Assembly: GCA_023053545.1 (NCBI GenBank)
Contig: JAKZAN010000004.1
Coordinates: forward strand, 2,728,001-2,792,000
DNA: 64,000 nt
Reading direction: 5' to 3'
Source of the DNA: Lepidurus packardi
Lineage: Eukaryota > Arthropoda > Branchiopoda > Notostraca > Triopsidae
Below are positions 53,845 through 64,000 of the stretch, piece by piece. Position numbers and translations under genes: made by a program. The notes under the pieces were generated by a model. The model saw nothing but the letters and a program-made list of their open reading frames with translations. It was not told where the DNA came from and searched no databases. How positions within the stretch are numbered: the stretch's first letter is position 1; each line of letters starts with the position of its first letter.

Positions 53845-53979
53845 GTTTAGTAAGTCTTTCAGTACGTGATGGGCGCAGGAACTGGAGTAGTGGGAACCTG
53901 ATATTTGGGAGGTTCATATTTTGGCATTTCAATTTTCGGAGCAACGCATTTCGGAGCTTCGTACTTCGTACTTAGGAAC
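53845..53979 (-). pseudogene. RR-1 cuticle gene 3'-end fragment
   Basis: About 135 bases corresponding to the last 40 codons of a cuticle gene (PKYEAP-, MPKYEPPKYQVP-like coding with a stop at the normal place), then similarity ends. No RR-1 domain, intron or first exon remains. Leftover of an unequal crossover. Confidence 0.75.
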
Positions 53980-54084
53980 TTATTATAAACGAGCAATTAT
54001 ATACATTTAATTTGGTTTTTAAAGAAAAAATTAGCTTTATTTTCTTTAGTAGATATTGATACAGCATTTAGGTTAATTAGCAAA

Positions 54085-54767
54085 TTAGTAAGTCTTTCTG
54101 TAGTTGGTGTGCGTAGGGACTGGAGCAACAGGGACCGGGTACATGGGCGTTTCATATTTGGGCATTTCGACTCTCGGAGCGACGTACTTGGGAGCTTCGT
54201 ACTTAGGAACTTCAACTCGTGGAGTTTCGTACCTGGGAGCGGCATAGGCTGTCATAACAGGAGCGGCATAAGAAGCACCACCATACAATTGTTCGTGGCT
54301 GAGTCTAGGGAGAGTAGGGAGCATGGCAGCAATCTCAGCCGGAATGGGGGGAGGAGTAGGTAAATGACTTCCTGAAGGCTGGAATCCGTTCTCGTCGGCA
54401 ACCCAGGACATGGAGATCTGCTGGCCGTCAGGTGCTGTATATTGGGACGATCCTTGGTTGACAGTGCCGACTCCTGTACCCATTTGCTTTTGATGTTGTC
54501 TTTCTTCTCGGGCGATGGAATCGGAGCTTGAGAAACTATCAAACGTTGAATAATTTAGTTAAAAAACAAGCCCTGGATCAGAAGTAATAGTTACCTAAAG
54601 CTTGAGCTACCATCCTCGTTGCGGACGTCAGACTCGCTCTGTATGGTAGCCATTTGTGGTCCGGTTTGACTGGCGCCGTAAGGGACGGCTCCAGTATGAG
54701 TGGATCCATATTGCATGGGTCCAGCTGCAGCTACAGCTAAGAAGGCAGCGAGAATGAAGAACCTCAT
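54085..54767 (-). CDS. RR-1 cuticle protein (gene E)
   Basis: Exons 54767-54595 and 54535-54085 join to 207 residues. Signal peptide MRFFILAAFLAVAAAGP, a short variable stretch with a doubled YGS/YGA motif, SDVRNEDGSSSF, and the RR-1 core WVADENGFQPSGSHLPTPPP followed by AEIAAMLPTLPRLSHEQL. The tail has repeated P-K-Y-E-A-P / P-R-V-E units as in gene A but only about five of them, and ends in YRKTY. Secreted chitin-binding cuticle component by family. TATA box at 54853-54860. Confidence 0.93.
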
Positions 54768-54852
54768 GTTGACTTGGTACTGCTGGCCGTAAATGAGCTG
54801 GTTTAAGCTAGAGATGCGAATGTAGAACTGATTTCCTTTTTGCGTTGCAAGC

Positions 54853-54860
54853 CTTTTATA
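54853..54860 (-). promoter_or_regulatory. TATA box of cuticle gene E
   Basis: Minus strand tataaaagg followed by cttgcaacgc, about 90 bases before the start codon, like the other genes of the cluster. Confidence 0.6.
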
Positions 54861-54863
54861 CAA

Positions 54864-55339
54864 AATGTAGCTTCCGGATTAGCCCCACCCCACAGCCACA
54901 ACACATATCCGTGGATAATAATATTGTTTATGTACTTTCCCTTTCTCGACCGACCTAGTTTTCCAAAACGACCTAGGGTGGAAATGGATCCTCGTTGCGG
55001 CGGACAGATGTGGTGGTCCTATATGGCAGGATGGGTCTCGTTCCAGTTATAACTTTTTCAAGGGCATTGGGGAAGAGTCTTTACTCTGCGAAAATATACA
55101 TATTTGTTCCCAGTATGGTATTGCGTTGTATGTCTCATTGCGAGTAACTAGCACACAAGGAGGATCATATGGTCATATATCATATGATCCTCCTTGTTAT
55201 ATTAAGTACATTGTCATGTCAAGCTTATACGTCTATTAGTTAAACCCTACTAACGCATGAAAAGGCTAAACTAATTCCTTTGCGTATTAACATTATTATT
55301 AAGCATTTATTGCCATGAAGGACGGTTGTCTGGAGGTTG
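54864..55339. other. Intergenic, upstream of gene E
   Basis: Contains the 17-bp inverted repeat at 55155-55197. Otherwise no gene or repeat seen. Confidence 0.5.
55155..55197. repeat. Perfect 17-bp inverted repeat with 9-base loop
   Basis: Arms acaaggaggatcatatg and its exact complement surround gtcatatat. It lies between cuticle gene E and the Vps62-like pseudogene, near the junction of two gene families. Could be a hairpin-forming element end; no flanking duplication recognised. Confidence 0.7.
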
Positions 55340-56172
55340 CGGAAGTATTAAAGTGTATCGTGTTTGCCAACGTCGCTTTTGTCGCAGCCGTCTGTCTCAC
55401 AGTTTAGCAACGGTGAACCTATACAGACCGTAAGATTGCACAATTCGATTTCCCTGAACACTGGGAAGGTTCACTGCATTCCAGTAATACGGCGCATTGT
55501 CGTTCATCCAGGCGGGAGCGTTCTCATTACGGCGTAACCACTCCAAATTACTCCATGTATCCATGTGTTTGTCGACCGATTCTTTTCAGGCAATTCATTC
55601 ATAACGCTTATAATTCAGATTCTAAGTAAATATACCGGGATCACGGAAATCTTCGTAATAGCAGTAGTTACCAATAGCTCCATCATCATGGTACATTCCA
55701 TGCCGGAGCTTACCCATGTACGCAAATAGGATGGGTTCCGTTGAAAGCAGATTAACGTCCAGGACGAAGTGTGTACCAAGCGTCGAATTGGTATAAGATC
55801 ACGTTATCCAAGATCTCTCCTTCGATTGCATATTTGACAACTTTCAGGGTTTTATAACCGAGAGAGAAGAAGCAAATTATCTCTTTACTTTGCCATAATC
55901 TCTTCCACGGAGAAGCTCGTAATACTCTTGCGCGCTACTCGGCCAGCATTCCCAAAATGTATTACCTTGCTTTGATCAAAACGTATCCTTGGTGCAAATT
56001 TCAAGGCTTTTTCATGAAACGGGCTTACGTCGTCAGCAAGTGTGACTGAAAATATTTTGTTGAAAAGAAAATTACGTTAATGAGATGATTTCTTCAAATT
56101 AATGGCTTACCTGCGCAAGAGTAAGAAAGAACTTAAGCGAAGCACAACATTTACACTCGGGTACATTGGTAT
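55340..56172 (-). pseudogene. Vps62/DUF946-like pseudogene
   Basis: Related to the two intact genes at 57.7 and 59.8 kb but broken in several ways. The first exon (about 56143-56112) has lost two bases before the donor. Exon 2 (starting about 56041) lacks one A in the run after F-D-Q. Exon 3 (the MDYA...YFSYW exon of the intact genes) is missing altogether, since exon 4 follows within one intron length. The last exon shifts frame between LPSV and the CNLT-C part. Splice sites are still recognisable, so decay is moderate. Its 5' flank at 56178-56565 is the source or sister of the inverted copy at 38.7 kb. Confidence 0.85.
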
Positions 56173-56177
56173 TGACT

Positions 56178-56565
56178 GATTGTAACAGATCAAAATTAAC
56201 GTCCTTAACAAGTAACTTTGGCTAGAAAGTGATACTATCAAGTCAACTGGATTTAGTGGATAGATGATTTATTGGTGTTCGTTAGGGACTGTATTGATGT
56301 TCGTTTTGGTCTAACTTTTAGCGTTAAACATGGGGTATATATAGTCAATGTTCAGTCGTATAGTTAACGTCAGAAGTGGTGATTCTACAAAAGGTCAGGT
56401 AATGTCTTCTCATGGTTATCGAGGACAAGAAGGAATGCAAATGTCAAGTCACAGTGTAAGTCTCGTCAATTAACCGGATAACATAGTCATGGGTCAAGGT
56501 TCATATATACAAGTCTTCTGTCCTTCTCGAGCAGTCCGGAACACTGACTATACTTATAATTTCAT
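56178..56565 (-). repeat. 5' flank duplicated in inverted orientation at 38.7 kb
   Basis: Presumed promoter of the Vps62-like pseudogene, with tatatata at about 56337-56344. On the minus strand it matches the plus strand of 38686-39047 at roughly 90%. An internal near-duplication (cctaacgaacaccaat) is present here and absent there. Confidence 0.85.
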
Positions 56566-57695
56566 TTATTTGTGTTTAGCTGTTATCTAATGTGGGAACA
56601 AACACGTGCTAGGATATTTTCTTTTAGAGATTGTTCCAGGATATAAAGAAGAGTTCCGACAGAAACAAATTCTGGATTTTTTTTGTTCGTTTCGATGTGG
56701 GGAAAATCCATGCTGGTATCTGCATTGTTATGATCCCACTTTTCCAGCCTTCCAAGTTTTGATTTCGGCACATACGTCTAATGCCCACGATATTAAAGAT
56801 AAGATAAGCGCATTGTAAACAATTTTTTGTTTTTTTACTAGCTATAGAACTGTTTACTCTTGTAAGAGATACGATCATTGCCACAAATCTGTATAGAGAT
56901 ATATTTTAAGTCAAATTAAATTTTAACTATAATTCAATTTAATTGCTTTAAGAGTATTATTTATATTACTAAATTTAGCACAATATTTCTAATTAAAATC
57001 ACCAATTGAAACACTTTAAAGTTTGTATTAGAATTTTTAGAGTCACAAAGTAAAGGACTATAATCACAATACTTGGTACACAATTTAATTGCAGAGTTTG
57101 CAATTGCCTTCAATCCCAATCATTGTACTTTTTAATTTAATTTTAAAAAAATAATCAGAACACTTGTACAGTGAAAAAAAGCAAATCTGTTAAATAATTT
57201 GTAAGATTTATTCTAAAATTTAGTGCATTTTTGAGGCGTTATATAGACCTAGTGGTTCAGTATAAGGTAAAAGTCGCATTTCCCAACAAGAGTTACTTTA
57301 CGTATGTAAAATGTTCCGGATCATTGCTTCGATCTTTGATCATCCGGATGGTTGCCTTCCGACTGTAACGACCAAATCTGGTCTTCTTTTCAACGTTTTA
57401 CACCTTAGCTTAATGTAATTGTTTAGTGAATTGTTTTATGCCGTTAAAATAGACAAGCGTTTGATTCCCACGAAAAACCAGATTTTGAATCTCTAAGTGT
57501 TACGCGCAAGAAACGTTGTTCGTAACATAAAGTGACAATAATTACAATTTTAAATAGTGATAATTTTAAGCTTATTTCGGTCTACGGTCCTTAGAAAGGA
57601 ATTAAGATTTAAAAGGCTTGGGTTCGTTTTACTAGGCACCCATGTATTTATTTTATTGTTAGAATGCTTATTGATGACCTTGTTTACAGAATATA
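56566..57695. other. Intergenic, nothing recognised
   Basis: Very AT-rich spacer downstream of the intact Vps62-like gene B. Short open frames around 56600-56820 have no family resemblance. Confidence 0.5.
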
Positions 57696-59226
57696 TTACG
57701 GTACTTCGTGTTTACCAACGTCACTCTTATCGCAGCCATCGGTATCACAGTTTAACAGAGACGATCCAAAGCAGCCGGTAAGATTGCACAGGTCAATACC
57801 GCGGAAGGTGGGAAGAGTGATTCCGTTCCAGTAGTAAGCTTCATTGTCAGTCATCCATTTAGGAGCATTGGCGTCATTCCGTAGCCAGACCAAGTTACTC
57901 CAGACATCGATATGTTTGTCAAGGTCGCCTTTTCAGAGCATAGAATTGTTATATTATAAACTTGAACTTATGATAATGTGTCTAGTATTTACCGGGATTG
58001 CGGTAGTCTTCGTAGTAACAACATGTTCCAGTACCACCATCATCGTGGTAGGTGCCATGGCGGAGCTTGCCCATGTACGCAATAGGATGGGTACCGTTAA
58101 AGACGGAGTAACGGCCAGTTTGACGTGTATACCATCCGTCAAACTGGTAGAAGATTACATTATCCAAGATTTCCCCTTCGAGGACCTATCCCCACAAAGT
58201 AATCAGTTTGATCAGTACATAAAGCTGTGGTAATATTTCTGCGTTACCTTAACATCGTAACGAGCCCAGCTGACATCATCTCCGTTGGATCCTAGTGGAC
58301 AGTCGTCTGTCAATCCAATGAAAAGCCAGTACGAGAAGTACAGGTTGCTACCGCATTGTTGAGCCGTGTAGTAAGCGGGTACGAATCCTTGAAGGATGGA
58401 AGCATAATCCATATTGCACACCTATATTTATAAATTTGCAAATAAAAAAAATATTTCAGATTCGTATTTGGAAAGAAATTTTCTAATGTTGACTAGTTAA
58501 TGTTCCCATACAGCTTAGCAGCGTTGTGTAACTAAGCTAACGCTAGATGGCGTTGCATTACATTGGTGTATGTGTACGCGCATTGCCTCTGCGCAAGAAA
58601 AGAGCAGGTAGGATAACTTGACAGCCATGCACTCAATTTGTTCAAAACTAAAGAAAAATAATATCTAGGACATGACAGTTTTCAATACGCAATTTTGCTC
58701 TTTTTGGATAGGTGATAAATTAGTGTGCAATTTTAAAATTATATTAGGTGAAAAATTGAAAAGTAAAACTGCCTTGTCCTTTTTATTACCACTGCTTACA
58801 TTACTGTCAATAACTTTTGCAAAAAATCTCGTGCAATTTTTAGTAAAAATTGATTTTGCCTTTCCCATGCTATCGTACCACAGAAAACTAAGCTATAAAT
58901 GAGATACTTTAACGGCCTTAATTTCGTGAAAATCCCTTACCTTTCCTGCGAATCCTCCCAAGCGAAGGTCGTAGTAATCTGCTGCATCACTTGGCAAGCA
59001 TTCACCTAGTGTATCACCTTGCTTTTGGTCAAAACGGATTCGTGGAGCGAATTGTAAAGCTTTGTCATGGAAGGGACTCACTTCATCAGCCAATATTCCT
59101 GTATTAAAAAAGAAAAAATCTGTCAGCTTAATCCCCTTTGAAGTACGTGGTGTACAAAGCGTACGTACCTGCGCAGAACAGGAACAAAAAGCCTAAACGC
59201 AGAAGATTCCGTACGCTTCGTTCCAT
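57696..59226 (-). CDS. Secreted Vps62/DUF946-like protein (copy B)
   Basis: Exons 59226-59169, 59098-58941, 58421-58248, 58185-57993 and 57928-57696 join in frame to 271 residues. MERSVRNLLRLGFLFLFCAG is a signal peptide with no further membrane segment, so the protein is probably secreted or vacuolar. FAPRIRFDQKQ...ECLPSDAADYY resembles the FAP-h-h-F...LPSs motif of Vps62/DUF946 proteins. YFSYWLF, DDVSWARYDV and GTHPIAYMGKLRHGTYHDDGG match that family's WxF, GDWE-like and PVaYva-GsHa segments. The C-terminal part has six or more cysteines (CNLTGCFGSSLLNC). Function in animals is unknown to me. Exon sizes are the same as in copy C, showing a recent tandem origin. The family call is from memory of motifs and tentative. 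Confidence 0.8.
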
Positions 59227-59762
59227 GTTCACTACAGAAATGATTGGCGATTTCTATTCTCCAATTTATTAAGGTTCACTGTTTATCATTAGATGGGAAA
59301 AAAGACACCTGCTATTATAAAGTTTGTCAAGATATAATCCAGGAAGTACAATACCAACAGTTGAAGGACGTACTCGTGTGAGACGTTTATTTGACCAAAA
59401 AATAAGAATCTACATAGTTTTTTTAATCATTTTTGTAAGGTTTTTTTAGAGTTTATTAAGTTTTCAGAGGTGCAATGTTGAAATCTTCGTATACGTTTTA
59501 TATATATTTTGCCTTGTAAATGATGGGTAGACATCGAGAAGTCAATTGTAGTCAATAGAGATCAGTCCTTTCTTTTATTTATAATCCTTTTTCAAAGAAA
59601 CGATACAAGTGGTCGAACTGAGGTTAAGAAGGCGTGGCTGACGATAGTGCGGATTTTATTTAATTAATATGGATTGTAACTCAAGAAATGCGAAGACTTT
59701 TACAGTGTTTTTGCGTTTATTGAGACGCATCAGTAAACTTAGATTGATTAAAGGGATAAAAT
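59227..59762. other. Spacer between Vps62-like copies
   Basis: Promoter side of copy B and 3' flank of copy C. No gene recognised. Confidence 0.5.
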
Positions 59763-60851
59763 TCAAGGAATGTCATTGTCGTTAACATCACTTTTGTGGC
59801 AGCCGTAAGTACCGCACACTTGCAAGTTGGAGCCAGTACAACCACGAAGATCACATAGGTTAATACCCAAGAAAGTGGGAAGAGTTACACCGTTCCAGTA
59901 GTAAGCTTCATTGTCTGTCATCCAAGTAGGAGCGTTCTCGTCATTGCGCAACCAAACTAAGTTCAACCAGGAGTCAAGGTGCTTGTCAACGGATCCTATT
60001 TGGTTAAGAATAACGTGTTGCTTAAACTGAGCTACATAAGATAGTCAATTCCTTTCCATTTTACCAGGATTGCGGTAGTCTTCATAGTAGCAGCAAGTTC
60101 CACTGCCACCATCGTCATGGTAAGCACCATGACGGAGTTTACCAACGTAAGCAATAGGGTGGGTACCGTTGTAGACAGAGTAGCGTCCAGTATCGCGGGT
60201 GTACCAACCGTAGTGCTGGTAGAATACGACTCTATCCAGGGTCTGCCCATCTACAACCTATAGGAAAAGTGTATTGCAGCAATGAAATTATGGAATGTTT
60301 GGAATTATGGGAATGTAGTTGGTAGTGCCTTTCTTACCTTAACGTCGTAGCGAGTCCAGCTAACATCATTACCGGGATCGCCAAAGGGACAAGCGTCTCT
60401 GTACCCGAAGAAAATCCAATAGGAAAAGTACAAGTTAGTACCACATTGCTCAGCCATGTAATAGGAAGGAATGGAGCCTTCTATAATGGTAACGTAATCC
60501 ATATTGCAAATCTGAAGGAAAAATTAAGGAATATAAATGAAGGCATTGTGAATAGAGTATTCTTTGGACTTAAATCCTTACCCTGCCTTGGAATCCTCCA
60601 TGACGAAGGTCGTAGTAGTCGTCTGCGTCACTTGGTAAGCATTCCGACAGTGATTCGCCTTGTGTTTGGTCAAATAAGAAACGCGGAGCAAAGCGCAAAG
60701 CTTGTTCATGAAGAGGGCTTACTTCGTCAGCGAACGTTGCTAGAAATTTTTATTAGTTATTTCTGTTAATCTGTTAGTGTTGTGTTGTCTAACCTGCGCA
60801 AAGAAGCAGCAAAGCCGTTAAAATTGAAAGAAGTCCCACGTGTCGTTCCAT
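59763..60851 (-). CDS. Secreted Vps62/DUF946-like protein (copy C)
   Basis: Exons 60851-60794, 60739-60582, 60511-60338, 60257-60065 and 59995-59763 join to 271 residues, with exon lengths exactly equal to copy B (58, 158, 174, 193, 233). Signal peptide MERHVGLLSILTALLLLCAG. Motifs in order: FAPRFLFDQTQ...ECLPSDADDYYDLR, NLYFSYWIFFGYRDACPFGD, VVFYQHYGWYTRDTGRYSVY, GTHPIAYVGKLRHGAYHDDG, CCYYEDYRNPGS, WLNLVWLRNDENAPTWM, and a Cys-rich end (CDLRGCTGSNLQVC). Both copies keep all cysteines in register and lack stops, so both look functional. Role unknown; perhaps an extracellular defence or matrix protein, which is speculation. Confidence 0.82.
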
Positions 60852-61401
60852 GGTTGCTCGTTACTGAGGAAATGGTGGTGTCTTCCTATTTATTTGTTTA
60901 CTTTGTTTGATATTCATGGGTAAAAAGCCACATGGTATGAGGTTTTTTCTAGATAAGGAACCAGGAAATCTTAGCTAATGATAAAATAAGTCTACACACG
61001 GATTAATGTTGTCTCGCTTTGTTTTGTTTCTGTTATATTCGTAAGAATTTAGTCAATTCGAGTAGCGTGAACTTGAGCTATTTTTGTATAATGAAATGGA
61101 CTATTGTATATAATATTAAAGAAATTTATAGGTTTCATTAATTTTAAATCCATTTACAATTAATCTATAAATTGTGATCGAAGAGCAAATTCCTTATGTT
61201 TAATGGCTATTTGATAGCTATAGATCATTATACAAAATGGTATTACACTACTCTTACTATAACTTATTATAGACTACTATTAGGATTTCCTAGTATACTA
61301 TATGGTTTGAATACAAGCGTAAAGAAAACTTCTGTTTGGGTATATAATTTTGTATTGTTTGTAGAAGGAAATATTTCAGGTATAAACAATTGAGGAATAG
61401 T
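60852..61401. other. Spacer, nothing recognised
   Basis: Promoter side of Vps62-like copy C and 3' flank of cuticle gene F; AT-rich, no gene. Confidence 0.5.
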
Positions 61402-62095
61402 TTAGTAGGAAGGCTTCTTGTACGAAGTAACTGGGACAACAGGTGCCTGGTACCTGGGAGCTTCATATTTGGACATTTCAATTTTCGGAGCAACGTACTT
61501 AGGAGCAACATACTTGGGAGCTTCGTGATAAGGAACATCAACTCGTGGAGTTTCATACTTGGGAGCAGCATAGCCTGTCATGCTAGGAGCAGCATAAGCA
61601 GCACCGCCATAAAGTTGTTCGTGAGAAAGTTTTGGAAGAGTAGGGAGCATAGCAGCAATCTCGGCCGGAATGGGGGGAGGAGTGGGTAAGTGGCTTCCTG
61701 AAGGCTGGAATCCGTTCTCGTCAGCAACCCAGGACAAGGAGATCTGTTGGCCGTCAGGTGCCACATATTGGGTCGATCCTTGGTTGACAGTTCCGGTTCC
61801 CATACCTGTCTGCTTTTGATGCTGCCTTTCTTCTCGGTTAATGGAATCGGAACTGGCGTAACTATCGAACAAAGAATATTTACAACAAACTTTTAAAAAG
61901 GATTAGAACTTGTACTAGTTACCTAAAGCTCGAGCTGCCGTCCTCGTTGCGGGTATCGGATTCGCTCAAGATGGTAGCGTGTACGGCTTCTCTTTGACCA
62001 GTTCCGTAAGACATGGCTTCGGTGTGAGAGGAACCGTAAGGGATGATTCCAGCAGCAGCTACTGCTAAGAGGGCGGCAAGAATGAATAATTTCAT
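61402..62095 (-). CDS. RR-1 cuticle protein (gene F)
   Basis: Exons 62095-61923 and 61861-61402 join to 210 residues. Signal peptide MKLFILAALLAVAAAGI, variable region YGSSHTEAMSYGTGQREAVH, DTRNEDGSSSFSYASSDSIN, RR-1 core WVADENGFQPSGSHLPTPPP, then YETPRVDVPYHEAP and KYVAPKYVAPKIEMSKYEAP, ending in SYKKPSY. The intron and neighbouring coding sequence nearly equal those of gene D. The promoter (TATA at 62182-62189 and upstream accaggtcaagga) instead resembles that of copy B, so the gene is a mosaic of the two. Confidence 0.93.
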
Positions 62096-62181
62096 ATTTG
62101 AATCGGGTATTGCTAGCGGTGAAGGAGCTGCTTGATGGAAGGATGCAAGTGTTAGACTGAAGTTTCACTTTCGTTTCAGGC

Positions 62182-62189
62182 CTTTTATA
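62182..62189 (-). promoter_or_regulatory. TATA box of cuticle gene F
   Basis: Minus strand agtataaaaggcctg, about 90 bases before the start codon; nearly the same as the box of copy B at 50593-50601. Confidence 0.6.
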
Positions 62190-62195
62190 CTTAAC

Positions 62196-63242
62196 TTTTC
62201 CGTGTTTGTGTGCATTGACTAGAGGGGAGATAACCCTTTCCTTTCGAACCAGGTCAAGGACAGCGCTAGCTGCCCTAGGCAAAATATTTACATATAAATT
62301 TGCAGTATATTTTAAAATAACCAAACTCAAACCCCTCTTCATTTTGGCGTACCAAGTCCAATAGAAGACAGACGAAAGTAAACACTGGAAGAAAAATAAT
62401 TATTCGCTAAGAAACAAGAGATGATTGATTGTACTTGACTTTATTATTACTTGCCTGATTTAGTGCTACGTTACAAAGAATAGTTTTTGTAGCATTTCCT
62501 CAAGACATTTAAACAACGTCCGTTTAAAGAAAGTTACCCTAATTGAAAATCCTAATGCTCGTTAAGGAAGTTTTGCGGGTAACCTAAACGAGACAGATTT
62601 TGTCCTGTTAATTTTATTGGCTTCGGAGGTCAAGCCTACGACAAGACAAAAGATAATCGTTTGATATTGAATAAGTAGCGATTTATTGTAATCAAGCTAT
62701 TCAAGATGGAACTAAAAAGGAGAAAACATAATTTATTTAACGTGATGCAAAGGAACTAGACAATTGATGAAGAAAAACACTTCACTCACTTGAACAGTGA
62801 CATAGGTATTGTACAAGCGCAAGAATCTCGTAAGGGCAAACGGAAATTGGCTATGTTATTCTAGCACAGGATTAGTTGCCATTTTTCTCAAGCTCTTTTT
62901 TCTTTCAAGATGATGCTTCAAATTCATATTCAAACGATTCCGACCAGTTGGAGTTCATATAACAATTTCGGGCCATAAAACGCTCTTTTTTGGCGAAAGG
63001 ATATGTTTACAACGTCTTTAAGTATATTGATGGTATCATTAGTATTAACTTTGTAATAAGCCATTCCTTGTACATTGAAATTTGTGCGTACATTGGTATA
63101 TGAAGTTAGATCGTCGAAGTATCGGAAAGCTTACTTTATTATAAACGGAGTAATTAAACAGTTTTAATAAGTTTCTTAAAAGAAAAAGGCTTTATTTTCT
63201 TTTAATAGAAATTGATACAGTTTTTGGTTAGAGAAAAGTGAT
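62196..63242. other. Intergenic, nothing recognised
   Basis: Upstream of gene F and 3' of pseudogene copy G. The first 90 bases resemble the flank of copy B. The rest shows no gene or repeat. Confidence 0.5.
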
Positions 63243-63838
63243 TTAGTAAGTCTTTCTGTAGTTGCTGTGTACAGGAACTGGAGCTACAGGAACCTGGGAG
63301 CTTCATATTTGGGCATTTCGATTCTCGGAGCAACGTACTTGGGGGCTTCGTAGTTAGGAAATCCAACTCATGGAGTTTCGTACTTTGGAGCAGCATAGGC
63401 TGTCATACCAGGAGCGGCATAAGAAGCACCGCCATATAATTGTTCGTGGCTGAGTCTAGGGAGAGTAGGGAACATGGCAGCAATCCCGGCCGGAATGGGC
63501 GGAATGGTAGGTAAATGGCGTCCTGAAGGCTGGAACCGTTCGTTATCGGCAACCCAGGACATGGAGATCAGTTGGCAGTCAGGTGTAACATACTGGCTTT
63601 ATCTTTGGTTGGCGGTGCCGGTTCCTGTACTGGTTTGCTTTTGATGCTGGCTTTCTTCTCGGCAATGGAATCGGAGCTCGTGAAACTATCAGACGTTGGA
63701 TAATTTAGTAATAAAAGATACACGCCCTGAATTAGTAACAGTTACCTAAACCTGGAACTATCGTCCTCGTTATGGATATCAGACTTGCTCAGGATGGTAG
63801 CCATCTGGGCTCCGGTTTGACCTACGCCGGTTTCAGTG
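63243..63838 (-). pseudogene. RR-1 cuticle pseudogene (copy G)
   Basis: Keeps the two-exon layout but is broken. Exon 1 (about 63838-63748) lacks the start codon and signal peptide; similarity begins in the variable region and the sequence upstream is unrelated. Exon 2 (from about 63689) has a frameshift before the RR-1 core. It has substitutions at conserved sites (ADNERFQPSGRHLPTIPP), and a further frameshift changes the KYETP tail. Not coding. Confidence 0.85.
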
Positions 63839-63932
63839 GGAAGGTTAAAGAATTTGTGTTTGGTGTTTAAAATTGTGTATTTACTTTCATGTATAAAAGA
63901 TATATTGAAGTCAGAATGAGGTAAGGACTAGT

Positions 63933-64000
63933 TTAGTAAGTCTTTCTGTAGTTGGTGTGCGTAGGGACTGGAGCAACAGGGACCGGGTACCTGGGCGTTT
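63933..64000 (-). CDS. 3' end of a further RR-1 cuticle gene, cut by the window
   Basis: The last 68 bases match the C-terminal coding end of gene E almost base for base, with the stop codon at 63935-63933 and the YPVPVAPVPTH-like tail. The RR-1 domain, if present, lies beyond the window. The tandem cuticle array therefore continues to the right. Confidence 0.7.
   Translation of the reverse strand, partial: TPRYPVPVAPVPTHTNYRKTY

Noticed and set aside
56606-56884. Overlapping open frames on both strands near 56.6-56.9 kb
   Set aside because: No homology that I recognise, no promoter or splice context, and very AT-rich surroundings.

Overview
The window is nuclear DNA of an animal, most likely an arthropod and probably a branchiopod crustacean of the Daphnia type. 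Three things point there: many small exons split by GT-AG introns of about 55-100 bases, a tandem cluster of RR-1 cuticle proteins, and AT-rich spacers. The species call is inference. All spliced models below were read by eye. Each was accepted only when acceptor, donor and codon phase agreed through to a stop codon.

Left part (1-20 kb): a 13-exon SLC6 neurotransmitter/amino-acid transporter (minus), a tandem trio of tRNA-Leu(UAG) genes (plus), a two-exon gene of unknown function (minus), a 27-exon vitellogenin-like lipid transfer protein (minus), and, head-to-head with it, a nine-exon ionotropic-receptor-type glutamate receptor (plus).

Middle part (20-47 kb): one minus-strand monocarboxylate transporter gene with eight common exons (20.3-22.7 kb) and three separate candidate first coding exons at 25.1, 29.0 and 35.1 kb. 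All three carry the same HYYPEG-x-WGW start and end in the same splice phase. A decayed, internally duplicated gene fragment of unknown family lies near 38 kb, next to an inverted copy of the 5' flank found at 56 kb. Then come CDC5L (minus, 10 exons) and EEF1AKMT1 (plus, 4 exons), head-to-head over about 690 bp.

Right part (47-64 kb): RR-1 cuticle genes, all minus strand, at 47.6, 52.1, 54.1 and 61.4 kb. There is also a copy at 49.9 kb with a frameshift in its signal peptide, degraded copies at 51.6, 53.8 and 63.2 kb, and the 3' end of another copy at the window edge. Embedded in this cluster are two intact five-exon genes and one pseudogene for a secreted Vps62/DUF946-like protein. A 186-bp hAT-type MITE with an 8-bp target-site duplication sits at 53.25 kb. 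The cuticle genes share a TATA-type promoter and probably serve exoskeleton synthesis. The other genes are physically close but functionally unrelated.
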